A DNA stretch of 11,281 nucleotides from Bacteroidota bacterium (GTDB taxonomy: Bacteria > Bacteroidota > Bacteroidia > Chitinophagales > Chitinophagaceae), in assembly GCA_023392185.1 (NCBI GenBank), contig JAEVZP010000167.1, positions 1 through 11,281 on the forward strand, read 5' to 3'. The position numbers and the translations under genes were made by a program. This document shows positions 1 through 7,039 of this stretch, one piece after another (the first letter of the stretch is position 1; every line of letters starts with the position of its first letter). The notes under the pieces were generated by a model. The model was not told the DNA's origin, did not search any database, and saw only the letters and a list, made by a program, of their open reading frames with translations.

Positions 1-600
1 GACCTTACCTTCCGGATGATTGCTTATATGCGGGATTATAACCAGGAGTATGTCATTCGCCAGATTCCGGAAACCTGTTGCTGGACCGAGGGACCGAGTA
101 CGCTGCGGGTACTGAACCGGCAACGGACGCGCTGGGCGCGGGGACTGCTGCAATGTCTGTTGGTGCACCGCCGTTTTATGCTCAATGCCAAATATGGCCG
201 TCTGGGGCTGGTAACCTATCCGTACATGTTTTTCTTTGAGTTTCTGGCCCCCGTCATCGAAGCAATTGGGTTTTTGTTCACCCTTTTTCTGCTTTTCAAC
301 GGCGGCGTCAACCAGAAATACGCTTTTATTATGCTGTTCTATGTGTATATGTTCAGCCTGTTTATATCGATAACGGCATTGCTTTCAGATGCCCGGACCG
401 AATTTCGGCATAAGAGCATGGGCAGTTACATTCGTATCGGTTTGGCCACGCTGGTAGAAGCCATTATCTACCATCCGCTGATTGTCTTCTTTAGTATTAA
501 AGGTTATTTCGACTTCCTGACCCGCAAAAACTTTAAGTGGGGACAAATGACCCGCCAAGGGTTCGACAACACCTCGGAACACGAAGCCAAAACCGTTTAA
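1..600 (+). CDS. Processive family-2 glycosyltransferase, C-terminal part (gene starts before the window)
   Basis: The reading frame is open from the first base, so only the last 199 residues are seen. Directly visible are a leading D-L-T-F-R stretch, which fits the acceptor-side 'ED' region of GT2 enzymes, and QRTRW at codons 41-45. QxxRW is the signature of processive beta-glycosyltransferases such as cellulose, PNAG (PgaC) and hyaluronan synthases. After it come three hydrophobic segments (about codons 68-98, 102-125 and 142-162) and a basic cytoplasmic tail containing W-G-Q-M-T-R, common at the end of this group. By family knowledge the enzyme adds sugars from nucleotide-sugar donors at the cytoplasmic face and passes the chain through its own membrane helices. 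The sugar cannot be told from this fragment. The next gene starts 43 bases downstream on the same strand, and the four genes probably form one operon. GT2 with the processive motif is firm; the polymer identity is unknown. Confidence 0.9.
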   Translation, partial: DLTFRMIAYMRDYNQEYVIRQIPETCCWTEGPSTLRVLNRQRTRWARGLLQCLLVHRRFMLNAKYGRLGLVTYPYMFFFEFLAPVIEAIGFLFTLFLLFNGGVNQKYAFIMLFYVYMFSLFISITALLSDARTEFRHKSMGSYIRIGLATLVEAIIYHPLIVFFSIKGYFDFLTRKNFKWGQMTRQGFDNTSEHEAKTV

Positions 601-643
601 TCCATCTTTCCTCTGCCCGCACGCAAAAACTTCAGTATTTACC

Positions 644-3460
644 ATGAAGCGAATTTTACTCACATTTCGGTTTGCGCTATTCGGCCTAGTATGGGCCGGT
701 GGTGTTGCTTCCGCACAGCAGAAGGTGCTGGAGCTTGAAAACGACGATTTTAAAAAGGTGAGTCAGCTTTTCAAACAAGGGCGGTGGGCAGAAGGAAAGC
801 CTATCTTGAACCGTCTGCTGAAAGAAAGCCCCCTCGACGGCGATGTACGCTTTCTGGCAGGAAAGTATCACAATCAGTTCAAGAACTACGACTCGGCGCG
901 CTATGAGTTGCAAAAAGCCCTCGAACTAAACAAGCACGATGTAGACGCACGCTCATTGCTGATGAACGTAGAGATCGCTACCAACCGGTATTCAAGCGCA
1001 ATCTGCTATGTCAACGAGCTGTTGGAAACCACACCCTATGAGAAAACGCTCTGGTTGAAGAAAATTGATCTTTACAACCGGCAGGGCAATACTTCGGTGG
1101 CCAATGATATGCTGCGTCGCCTCATTCAGATTTATCCCGAAGACCGGACGCTCAAGCAGATGTTTAGCGACCGGGAATCGACACAGGCTACCAAGGCCAA
1201 AAACGAGGGTGACATCGGAAAAGCGATTGAGATTTCGGAATCCCTCCTGCGGGAAAATATGGGAGATGCCAACACTTACCTGACGCTCTCCAACTATTAC
1301 CTGCAATTCGGGAACAATGAGTCTGCCCTCTATACCGCGGAGCGGGGGCTGGCCCGTTTCCCGACCAACCGGGCGCTGATTGAGAAAAAAGTAGGCATCC
1401 TCTCCCAGCAAAAGCGGTATCCGGAAGCGCTGGAGTTTATCCGGCAAAACCGAAGCAAGGGCGCTGGTTATCTTCAAAAAACCTACGACGACCTGATCCT
1501 GGAAGCCGCCCGGCAGCAAAACCAAAGCGACCCATATACCCTCTACGGTATGGTGTATGAACGCCAGCCCGGCAACCAGGAAGCGCTCACTTATCTGATC
1601 AATAACTCGATTACGAAAGGTTATTACGACGAGGCACTTTATTATATCAATAAGGCGATGGGCACCCGGGGCGGTTCCAAAGACCTGCGCTATAAGCAAT
1701 ACGAAGTGTATCGGCGTATGGGCAACGTGAGCAAAGCCAATCAGGCACTACGCGAGCTGTATTTTGATTATCCGCAGGATGCGGATATTAAAGCTGCCTA
1801 TACCACTCTGCAGTATCAAAACGTACGCGACATGATGGCCGAAGAACGCTATCCGGAAGTTATTTCGGCTGCGCGCTGGCTGATTGCCAACGGCGACGTA
1901 GAAACGCGGCAAAATGCCCTTTCCCTGCAATATAATGCCTATCTGAAAACCCGCAATTACAGCGCTGCGCTCCTCACTGCCGACCAGCTCCTGCGGATGC
2001 GTCCCGGAAATGTGGACTATTTCCTTAAAAAAGCAGAGGTATATATGCAGCAGGGCAACTATCCGGAAGCTTTATTGCAGTTTGAAAACGCTTTTGAATC
2101 CACCTCTGCACAGCAGGATTCTTCCTTCCTGTCGGGTTATAATGAAGTGGCGACGCGCTACATCAAAAGCCTGCTGGAAAACAACCGGCCGCAGGTGGCC
2201 CTCCAAATTGCGCAGCGCCTCTTTACTTATATGCCGGAAAGCAAGCTCGGCATTCACTATGCCATTAATGCAGCGGCCCAGCTGAAAGATACTGCGCTGT
2301 TCCAGCAATATGCTGAAATGGGAAGCCGCCTCTATCCGGAAGAGCTTTTCTTTAAAATCAAATTTGCCGAGGCCCTCTCCATGCGCAAAGACTACAACGG
2401 GGCGCAGCAGGTGCTTCAGGGTATTCTGCGCGAATATCCGGGAAGCAAGGAGCTCGCTGCTGCCTACAGCGGCGTAAATGACGCTCTTGCCCGCCAAAGT
2501 GTTCGCAGCAAAGAGTATGACCGTGCGCTGGCGCTTATCGACACGGCCCTCTTGTATGATCCGCTCAATAAAGGGCTGCTTTTTACCAAAGGCGAAATTT
2601 TTGAAGCCCAAAAGGTCTATGACTCTACGTATGCCTACCAGAAGTTCTATGACCCATCCGCGATCGAAGTGCCCGACTTCCGCAGACACCTGGAGTGGTT
2701 GCAGTTTAAGACTTTCAAAAACGCGCTTTCTGTCTTCCACCTGCGCGGTCGCTTCGGAGACCGGGATGTCATCACTGCCGTTTCTACGCTGGAATACAGC
2801 CGGGCAGAAAAAAATACCCTTTTCACCGGCCGGATCAACTACAGCGGTCGGGAACAGGGGGCCGGCATTCAGCCGCAGCTGGAAGTGACCCAGTATCTCG
2901 GTAAAACCTCGGTGCGCGGCAATGTGGCCTGGGCCAACCGATACTTCCCGCAGATTGCCGTCAACCTTTCTGGCTATCAGCAAATGGGCAACAGCTATGA
3001 GGCCGAACTGGGCGTGGGCTACCGGCGTCTCAATGTTACCTACTCAGATGTGAACGGCGCAGACAGTGTCAATGCCTATACCAATATGCCCAATGTGGTG
3101 GGCGGTCTCAGCAAGGCAGGCGAGATCTACTGGCTCAACAGCCGCCTGAACCTGTATTCGCTGGAAGGCAATATCCTCTACAACGTTATGGCGCAAGGGC
3201 GCTTTTACTTCCTCAACCACCGGAGCAATGTCATGGCTACGGCTTCGGCAGGCTCGGCACCGGAAGTAGACATTATCAATACCCAGCTCTACAACGGTCT
3301 TTCTACCTTCAATACCATGGTAGGTGCCGGCGGGCAGTATATGATCAACAAGCACCTGACACTGGGCTTTACCGGCAACTGGTATAATTACAACACTACC
3401 ATCAACAACCTTTACAAAAGCCTCTTTACAGGTTATTTCACGGTTAATGTCGCTTTCTAA
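644..3460 (+). CDS. TPR-repeat outer-membrane protein with C-terminal YaiO-type beta-barrel (PgaA-like polysaccharide export architecture)
   Basis: 938 residues. The N-terminus (MKRILL, hydrophobic core, A22-S23-A24 then Q25) is a typical Sec signal peptide. Residues about 30-690 are almost entirely helical TPR-type repeats, with recurring patterns such as Y-x-E/S-A-L-x-x and x-x-P-x-N/D. The last 250 residues (about 690-938) change to alternating polar/aromatic strands rich in Y, N and G. They include E-L-G-V-G-Y-R-R, typical of YaiO-family barrels, and end in ...V-N-V-A-F, the C-terminal Phe expected of an outer-membrane barrel. A periplasmic TPR superhelix fused to an outer-membrane barrel is the architecture of PgaA, which guides and exports PNAG. 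The neighbouring processive synthase upstream and glycan-related lipoprotein downstream support export of an extracellular polysaccharide. No clear Shine-Dalgarno precedes the ATG, which is common in Bacteroidota. The 3' end overlaps the next gene by 14 bases. Architecture is firm; the polysaccharide role is inferred. Confidence 0.88.
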   Translation: MKRILLTFRFALFGLVWAGGVASAQQKVLELENDDFKKVSQLFKQGRWAEGKPILNRLLKESPLDGDVRFLAGKYHNQFKNYDSARYELQKALELNKHDVDARSLLMNVEIATNRYSSAICYVNELLETTPYEKTLWLKKIDLYNRQGNTSVANDMLRRLIQIYPEDRTLKQMFSDRESTQATKAKNEGDIGKAIEISESLLRENMGDANTYLTLSNYYLQFGNNESALYTAERGLARFPTNRALIEKKVGILSQQKRYPEALEFIRQNRSKGAGYLQKTYDDLILEAARQQNQSDPYTLYGMVYERQPGNQEALTYLINNSITKGYYDEALYYINKAMGTRGGSKDLRYKQYEVYRRMGNVSKANQALRELYFDYPQDADIKAAYTTLQYQNVRDMMAEERYPEVISAARWLIANGDVETRQNALSLQYNAYLKTRNYSAALLTADQLLRMRPGNVDYFLKKAEVYMQQGNYPEALLQFENAFESTSAQQDSSFLSGYNEVATRYIKSLLENNRPQVALQIAQRLFTYMPESKLGIHYAINAAAQLKDTALFQQYAEMGSRLYPEELFFKIKFAEALSMRKDYNGAQQVLQGILREYPGSKELAAAYSGVNDALARQSVRSKEYDRALALIDTALLYDPLNKGLLFTKGEIFEAQKVYDSTYAYQKFYDPSAIEVPDFRRHLEWLQFKTFKNALSVFHLRGRFGDRDVITAVSTLEYSRAEKNTLFTGRINYSGREQGAGIQPQLEVTQYLGKTSVRGNVAWANRYFPQIAVNLSGYQQMGNSYEAELGVGYRRLNVTYSDVNGADSVNAYTNMPNVVGGLSKAGEIYWLNSRLNLYSLEGNILYNVMAQGRFYFLNHRSNVMATASAGSAPEVDIINTQLYNGLSTFNTMVGAGGQYMINKHLTLGFTGNWYNYNTTINNLYKSLFTGYFTVNVAF

Positions 3461-5603
3461 AGGCGCTGGCTTTGCTTTTGTCGCCCGCATATGGAGCCTG
3501 CTGGTGCTGGCACTCACGGCCGGGTGCAGCACGTCGGCCGGAAATAATTCTTCTGGCGTTCCCCAGGGCTATGCAATTCTGGCTGCGGAAGACAACAGTT
3601 TTGCTGTCAAATGGCAGGAGTATCTGTTCCGCCAGCTAACGAACCGCACCGATCCACCGATCAGGCTCCGCCGCGAAGCAGAGCAGGGCCTTTTCACGAT
3701 CGCTGTAGGACGCACCGCTTCAAAAGATGGTAGTTACTGCATCGAAGCCGAAGAAAACCGGCTCACCGTTCGCGCCCAGAACGACCAAACCATGGTGTGG
3801 GTGCTGTATCAGTTGCTCAAAAGAGTAGGGGAACGCGACAGCCGTCTGCGTACGGCAGATCTGCCGCCGGCCATCATTAGCCTGAAAGAGCAATGCGACT
3901 CTTTTGCCTTTGAATACCGCGAGCCTTATTTCGCACCCAACCTCGATTACGATTATTCCGGAATTCTCGGCACCAACAATGTGGAACGCGACTGGGGCAT
4001 CTGGGGGCATGGGCTCAAAAAGGTCATCACGGATCCCGGGAAAGGAGCGGTTTTTGCCTGGGTGGACGAGAAGCGGAACCCGGCTCAATATTGCGCATCT
4101 GCCCCGGCCGTTTTCAATCAGATTGCCGCTTACGTATTGGATGAATATGGCGACGGCCGCCAGCAGGCCTACCGATTTGCCATCCTGCCCAACGACAATA
4201 CGCTGGTGTGTCTGTGTTTGCGCTGCCGGCAGGCAGGTAATACGGCCGGAAACGCCACCCCTGCTTTCACGGCGCTGATTACGGCGCTGGCCAATCGTTT
4301 TCCAGCACATCAGTTTTTCACGAGTGCTTATCTGACTACCCGCCGCCCGCCGGAGAATGCCCTCCCTCCAAATGCCGGCGTGCTGGTCAGTGCTATCGAT
4401 TTGCCCCTGAGCAGCAGCTATGGCGCTGACCCGGCCACCCGCAGTTTTAAGGCGGTGTTGCAACAGTGGAAAACCAAAACCAATCACCTGTATGTCTGGG
4501 ATTATAGCTCTGATTATGACGACTATTTTACGCCCTTCCCGATGCTCTATACCCTGCAAAAGCGGTTGAAACTTTTCCGGGAAAATGGTGTAAAAGGGGT
4601 GTTTCTAAATGGAAGCGGCTATGAATACACTTCTTTTGAAGACTTAAAAACTTTTGTGGCGGCTGCGTTGCTGATGAATCCAAACCGGTCGGTAGACGAC
4701 CTCTGCACCGAATTTCTGGAACAGCAATACCCGGTTTCCGGAAAAATGCTCCGGGACTATTACCTGGGACTGGAGGCCCGCGCCGCCCAAAGCAAAACGC
4801 CCTTACCGCTCTACAGCGGCATTCGGGGGCTGGCAGACGTTTATTTAGACGTTCCTGCTTTTGTAAAATTCTATGATCAGCTACTGGCCATCGTTCCCAA
4901 GACCGGCGAAGCTGAAAAGCCAAAGCTGGACCGGATGCTGGCTGCGCTGAGCTTTTCCCGGCTTCAGGTGGCCCGTCTGCAAGGTCTGCAGCCCCACGGT
5001 TATCTCTCCCGTCAGGAAAACACCGTTATACCGGCACCCAATGCCGTTTCGGTGCCGCTGGAACTGCTGGAGAACGGGCTTGCCACTTTCAAAAACCTAC
5101 GGCAATACAGTGAAACCGAACGCCTTACGGCCGACTACCTGGCGGCCTGGCACCGCCTGCTGAACAAGCCTGCGGATACCAATTACCTGCTGGGGAAGAC
5201 GGTAGTGGCCCTTTCAACTCCGGACGAAGAATACGCTGATCTCCGGATGCTCACCGACGGCGTGCGCGGTTTTGAAACCGACTACCACGACGGCTGGGTG
5301 TTGTCCGGAGGAGATGATATGAAATACCGGCTACTCAATGACGGACTCCCCAAAGGAACCCGGATACGCGTTTCTTTTCTGGAAGCACCACAATATAATA
5401 TTTTCCTACCTTCGACTGTGGAAGTGACTTCAGAAGATCGGCAAACCCGTGCAAAACTCATAGACCGGCAGCAAGCGGGTGCGATTACGACCTACACTTT
5501 AGATCTCTCCAACCTGTCGGGAAAAATCCTGCGCTTCGAAGCCTTGCGGCAGCCCAAAACCGGCAAATCGGTTCTTGCCCTTGATGAAATCATCCTTAAT
5601 TAA
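3447..5603 (+). CDS. DUF4838 lipoprotein, putative glycoside-hydrolase-like, with C-terminal discoidin/CBM32-like domain
   Basis: 718 residues. The N-terminus carries a hydrophobic segment ending in L-T-A-G-C (Cys27), a lipobox, so the protein is probably anchored in the periplasm or on an outer-membrane leaflet. Residues about 40-150 look like the small alpha/beta N-domain that often precedes DUF4838 (Glyco_hydro_67N-like). The DUF4838 core spans about 150-470. It shows C255-x-C257-x2-C260, an aromatic Y349-V-W-D352-Y segment followed by T-P-F-P, and G381-V-K-G-V-F leading to a conserved-looking E393. All are hallmarks of this family, whose enzymatic activity I do not know. Residues about 583-718 (M-L-T-D-G-V-R-G, then a W-x-x-x-G-G-D pattern) resemble the beta-sandwich at the C-terminus of many hexosaminidases. 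The ATG lies inside the end of the TPR/barrel gene (14-base overlap), suggesting translational coupling. It occupies the slot that a periplasmic hydrolase or deacetylase (PgaB) fills in Pga-type operons. Family call firm, function inferred. Confidence 0.85.
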   Translation: MSLSKGAGFAFVARIWSLLVLALTAGCSTSAGNNSSGVPQGYAILAAEDNSFAVKWQEYLFRQLTNRTDPPIRLRREAEQGLFTIAVGRTASKDGSYCIEAEENRLTVRAQNDQTMVWVLYQLLKRVGERDSRLRTADLPPAIISLKEQCDSFAFEYREPYFAPNLDYDYSGILGTNNVERDWGIWGHGLKKVITDPGKGAVFAWVDEKRNPAQYCASAPAVFNQIAAYVLDEYGDGRQQAYRFAILPNDNTLVCLCLRCRQAGNTAGNATPAFTALITALANRFPAHQFFTSAYLTTRRPPENALPPNAGVLVSAIDLPLSSSYGADPATRSFKAVLQQWKTKTNHLYVWDYSSDYDDYFTPFPMLYTLQKRLKLFRENGVKGVFLNGSGYEYTSFEDLKTFVAAALLMNPNRSVDDLCTEFLEQQYPVSGKMLRDYYLGLEARAAQSKTPLPLYSGIRGLADVYLDVPAFVKFYDQLLAIVPKTGEAEKPKLDRMLAALSFSRLQVARLQGLQPHGYLSRQENTVIPAPNAVSVPLELLENGLATFKNLRQYSETERLTADYLAAWHRLLNKPADTNYLLGKTVVALSTPDEEYADLRMLTDGVRGFETDYHDGWVLSGGDDMKYRLLNDGLPKGTRIRVSFLEAPQYNIFLPSTVEVTSEDRQTRAKLIDRQQAGAITTYTLDLSNLSGKILRFEALRQPKTGKSVLALDEIILN

Positions 5604-6131
5604 ATGAAAAACATTTCTCTTCTGCTGTTGCCTTTGCTGGTGGGCGTTCTGACCGGCTGCAAATCCACCTATGAAAAAGGGGAACAAACCAAAGTAGCTG
5701 TTGAAAATCCCAACCGGCATTACTACCCGGTGCTGCAGGGAGAGCCGCTGGATATTTTTTATCGCTTCACCAACACCGGAGAGATACCCCTTATTATAGA
5801 CGAAATTCAGTCTTCCTGTGGGTGCATAGTAGCTGATAAAACTTCCTATCGCACCATTAGACCGGGCAAGACCGGCTCTATCAATCTCAAATACAACAGC
5901 ACCAAAAATATTGGCCATGTGCGCCATTATGTGCAAGTCTATGGAAACGTAAAACCACGCGGCAAGTTTGAAATTTCTTTTGATCTGCACGTAGTGCCCG
6001 ATGCGGCATACCTCCATGATTATGAGGAGTTGTATGCCCGGGAGCTTAAGGAGAACGGTTCTTCTAGAGGCTTACTGCGAGAAGAAGAAAGCCAAAACCG
6101 CTATTATGTAGACTCTGTTCTGCGCCAGTGA
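5604..6131 (+). CDS. DUF1573 domain lipoprotein
   Basis: 175 residues. The ATG follows the stop codon of the DUF4838 gene with no gap, so the two are almost certainly co-transcribed and probably coupled in translation. The signal peptide ends in V-L-T-G-C (Cys19), a good lipobox. No acidic surface-export signal follows the cysteine, which suggests a periplasm-facing lipoprotein. Residues about 38-130 match the DUF1573 immunoglobulin-like fold: F-Y-R-F-T-N-T-G, then I-D-E-I-Q-S-S-C72-G-C74, then R-P-G-K-T-G and an N-I-G-H-V turn. The S-C-G-C motif is the family's hallmark. The last 40 residues form a charged tail with no recognisable domain. DUF1573 proteins are abundant in Bacteroidota but have no agreed function. 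Here the protein may be an accessory factor of the polysaccharide complex. Confidence 0.88.
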   Translation: MKNISLLLLPLLVGVLTGCKSTYEKGEQTKVAVENPNRHYYPVLQGEPLDIFYRFTNTGEIPLIIDEIQSSCGCIVADKTSYRTIRPGKTGSINLKYNSTKNIGHVRHYVQVYGNVKPRGKFEISFDLHVVPDAAYLHDYEELYARELKENGSSRGLLREEESQNRYYVDSVLRQ

Positions 6132-6133
6132 TT

Positions 6134-6217
6134 CAGGCCTCTGATAGGCAGAAAAAATCCGGAAACTCCTTGCCATTTCCGGAAAAAGCGCGCCCCTCCT
6201 TAAGAAGCAGAGGCCTG
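6134..6217. repeat. Perfect 10-bp inverted repeat enclosing the terminator
   Basis: The arms are CAGGCCTCTG at 6134-6143 and CAGAGGCCTG at 6208-6217, exact reverse complements separated by 64 bases. The left arm starts three bases after the DUF1573 stop codon. In RNA it would close a long stem-loop around the inner hairpin, and it might stabilise or terminate the upstream operon transcript. Confidence 0.5.
6152..6183 (-). terminator. Rho-independent terminator for the 158-residue minus-strand gene
   Basis: The plus strand shows TCCGGAAA (6158-6165) and TTTCCGGA (6176-6183), a perfect 8-bp stem with a 10-base loop, preceded by AAAAAA (6152-6157). Read on the minus strand this is a hairpin followed directly by six T, the classic intrinsic terminator form. 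It lies about 140 bases past the stop codon of the minus-strand gene. On the plus strand no T tract follows, so it should act mainly on the minus strand. Confidence 0.72.
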
Positions 6218-6325
6218 TATGCAGATCCCAGGCGCGGATACAGCACCTTCTTAAGATGCTGTAGCAGCCGCTACAGATGCCATGCCCGGATCGGGGGAGA
6301 AAGCTGATGGGCAACTGCTGCAGAT

Positions 6326-6802
6326 TTAACCCTCCCCAATTGCAAAGTTCATGCACATCACATAATTTTCATCCTGGCTTGAATCCTGTCCGGAAGGGCA
6401 GGAAAGGTCGCCATCTATGGCAGCCGTCGTCAGACCGCCCCCCGCGTTATTTCCCTTCACCTCAAGCCTGTAGTTTCCGACGGGCAGATTTAATTCCCAC
6501 AAAAAAGAATCATGCTGTGCAGGAAAGCACATAACCGTAAAACCATTATCAAGAGAAGTAACCAACGCACGGATATTAACCGGGGTGTTACCCAAAGCCT
6601 GTACGCCTACCCGTAAACTAAAGTTGGTGGGAGCCGGCTGCAGGTTTTCGAAGGCTGCCTGTGCGGCGGCCTCTGCCAGGTTATCCTTTCGGGCTTCCCG
6701 CAGTGCCTGCATGGCTGCAATAAAGGAGAACGCGTTCCCCGACAGCTTTGCGGCGTTGAATGGGGAAGGATACGATTGATTGGAGGCGGGATATGCATTC
6801 AT
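6326..6802 (-). CDS. Hypothetical protein, 158 residues, beta-rich C-terminal half
   Basis: I do not recognise this family. The frame stays open further upstream to 6907, but only from a TTG. I chose the ATG at 6802 (M-N-A-Y-P-A-S-N-Q), which is also where the protein stops resembling translated spacer. There is no signal peptide, TM segment or lipobox. Residues about 20-52 form an Ala-rich amphipathic helix (F-S-F-I-A-A-M-Q-A-L-R-E-A-R-K). Residues about 58-130 alternate like a beta-sandwich, with F-S-L-R-V-G-V-Q-A-L-G, then L-P-V-G-N-Y-R-L-E-V-K-G, resembling a cupin-free sugar-binding or adhesin-like fold only in general pattern. Three cysteines sit in the C-terminal half. A convincing terminator lies downstream, which supports a real gene. 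It is divergent from the PAS-LuxR regulator, so co-regulation is possible. No promoter with the exact Bacteroidota -7 box was found in front of it. Confidence 0.6.
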   Translation of the reverse strand: MNAYPASNQSYPSPFNAAKLSGNAFSFIAAMQALREARKDNLAEAAAQAAFENLQPAPTNFSLRVGVQALGNTPVNIRALVTSLDNGFTVMCFPAQHDSFLWELNLPVGNYRLEVKGNNAGGGLTTAAIDGDLSCPSGQDSSQDENYVMCMNFAIGEG

Positions 6803-6964
6803 GGGAGAGAGTTTGAAAGATTCAAAGCGCCGGAGTAGGCACCTATCGGAGGCAATAGGGAAAACAGCCACGATACCTGCTTGCTGGCTCCTGAAAAGTC
6901 GGTACAAAAGCGGAAAAACGTCCGGTTTTTCGCAGGTGATTTTCAGGGTTTTACAAAACTCCGG

Positions 6965-6996
6965 TTGGTATTAACTTCGGCACGAAGTTAAATTTG
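6965..6996 (+). promoter_or_regulatory. Candidate Bacteroidota-type promoter of the PAS-LuxR gene
   Basis: TTG at 6965-6967 is followed after 21 bases by TAAATTTG at 6989-6996, an exact match to the Bacteroidota -7 element TAnnTTTG at a normal spacing. Transcription would start roughly at 7000-7005. That leaves the ATG at 6998 outside the transcript and favours the ATG at 7040. Confidence 0.5.
6971..6991. promoter_or_regulatory. Perfect 9-bp dyad, candidate operator
   Basis: TTAACTTCG (6971-6979) and CGAAGTTAA (6983-6991) are exact reverse complements around a 3-base centre (GCA). The dyad lies between the -33 and -7 elements of the candidate promoter and overlaps the first bases of the -7 box, a position where a bound repressor would block transcription. 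LuxR-type HTH proteins usually bind dyads of about 20 bp, so autoregulation by the adjacent gene product is a reasonable guess. A transcribed hairpin is the alternative. Confidence 0.5.
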
Positions 6997-7039
6997 CATG
7001 TTTGGCACTGACAACTGCGAAAAAACACAGGTTGCTTCT

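Larger units (their letters stand above)
6132..6325. other. Intergenic spacer between convergent genes, rich in inverted repeats
   Basis: No gene is supported in these 194 bases. They lie between the end of the DUF1573 gene (plus strand) and the end of the 158-residue gene (minus strand). They hold a 10-bp inverted repeat, a nested terminator hairpin, 9-bp arms CTTAAGAAG (6199-6207) and CTTCTTAAG (6247-6255), and a 7-bp hairpin CTGTAGC/GCTACAG with a four-base loop (6259-6276). The hairpins could end transcription from both sides, but only the minus-strand one has a T tract. Confidence 0.6.

Noticed and set aside
992..1699. A 235-residue minus-strand open frame in the TPR region
   Set aside because: Shadow of the TPR gene: no domain, no promoter, full overlap with a well-supported gene.
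2072..2983. A 303-residue open frame on the minus strand inside the TPR/barrel gene
   Set aside because: It lies fully inside a gene with clear signal peptide, TPR and barrel features; its translation has no recognisable domain and it is explained by codon bias on the opposite strand.
6803..6907. N-terminal extension of the 158-residue gene to a TTG
   Set aside because: It needs a rare start codon, and the added residues look like translated spacer; the ATG at 6802 is the simpler start.
6911..6932. GAAAAAC/GTTTTTC hairpin upstream of the regulator as a terminator
   Set aside because: Low-complexity arms, AT-rich pairing and no T tract after it on either strand; chance is a sufficient explanation.
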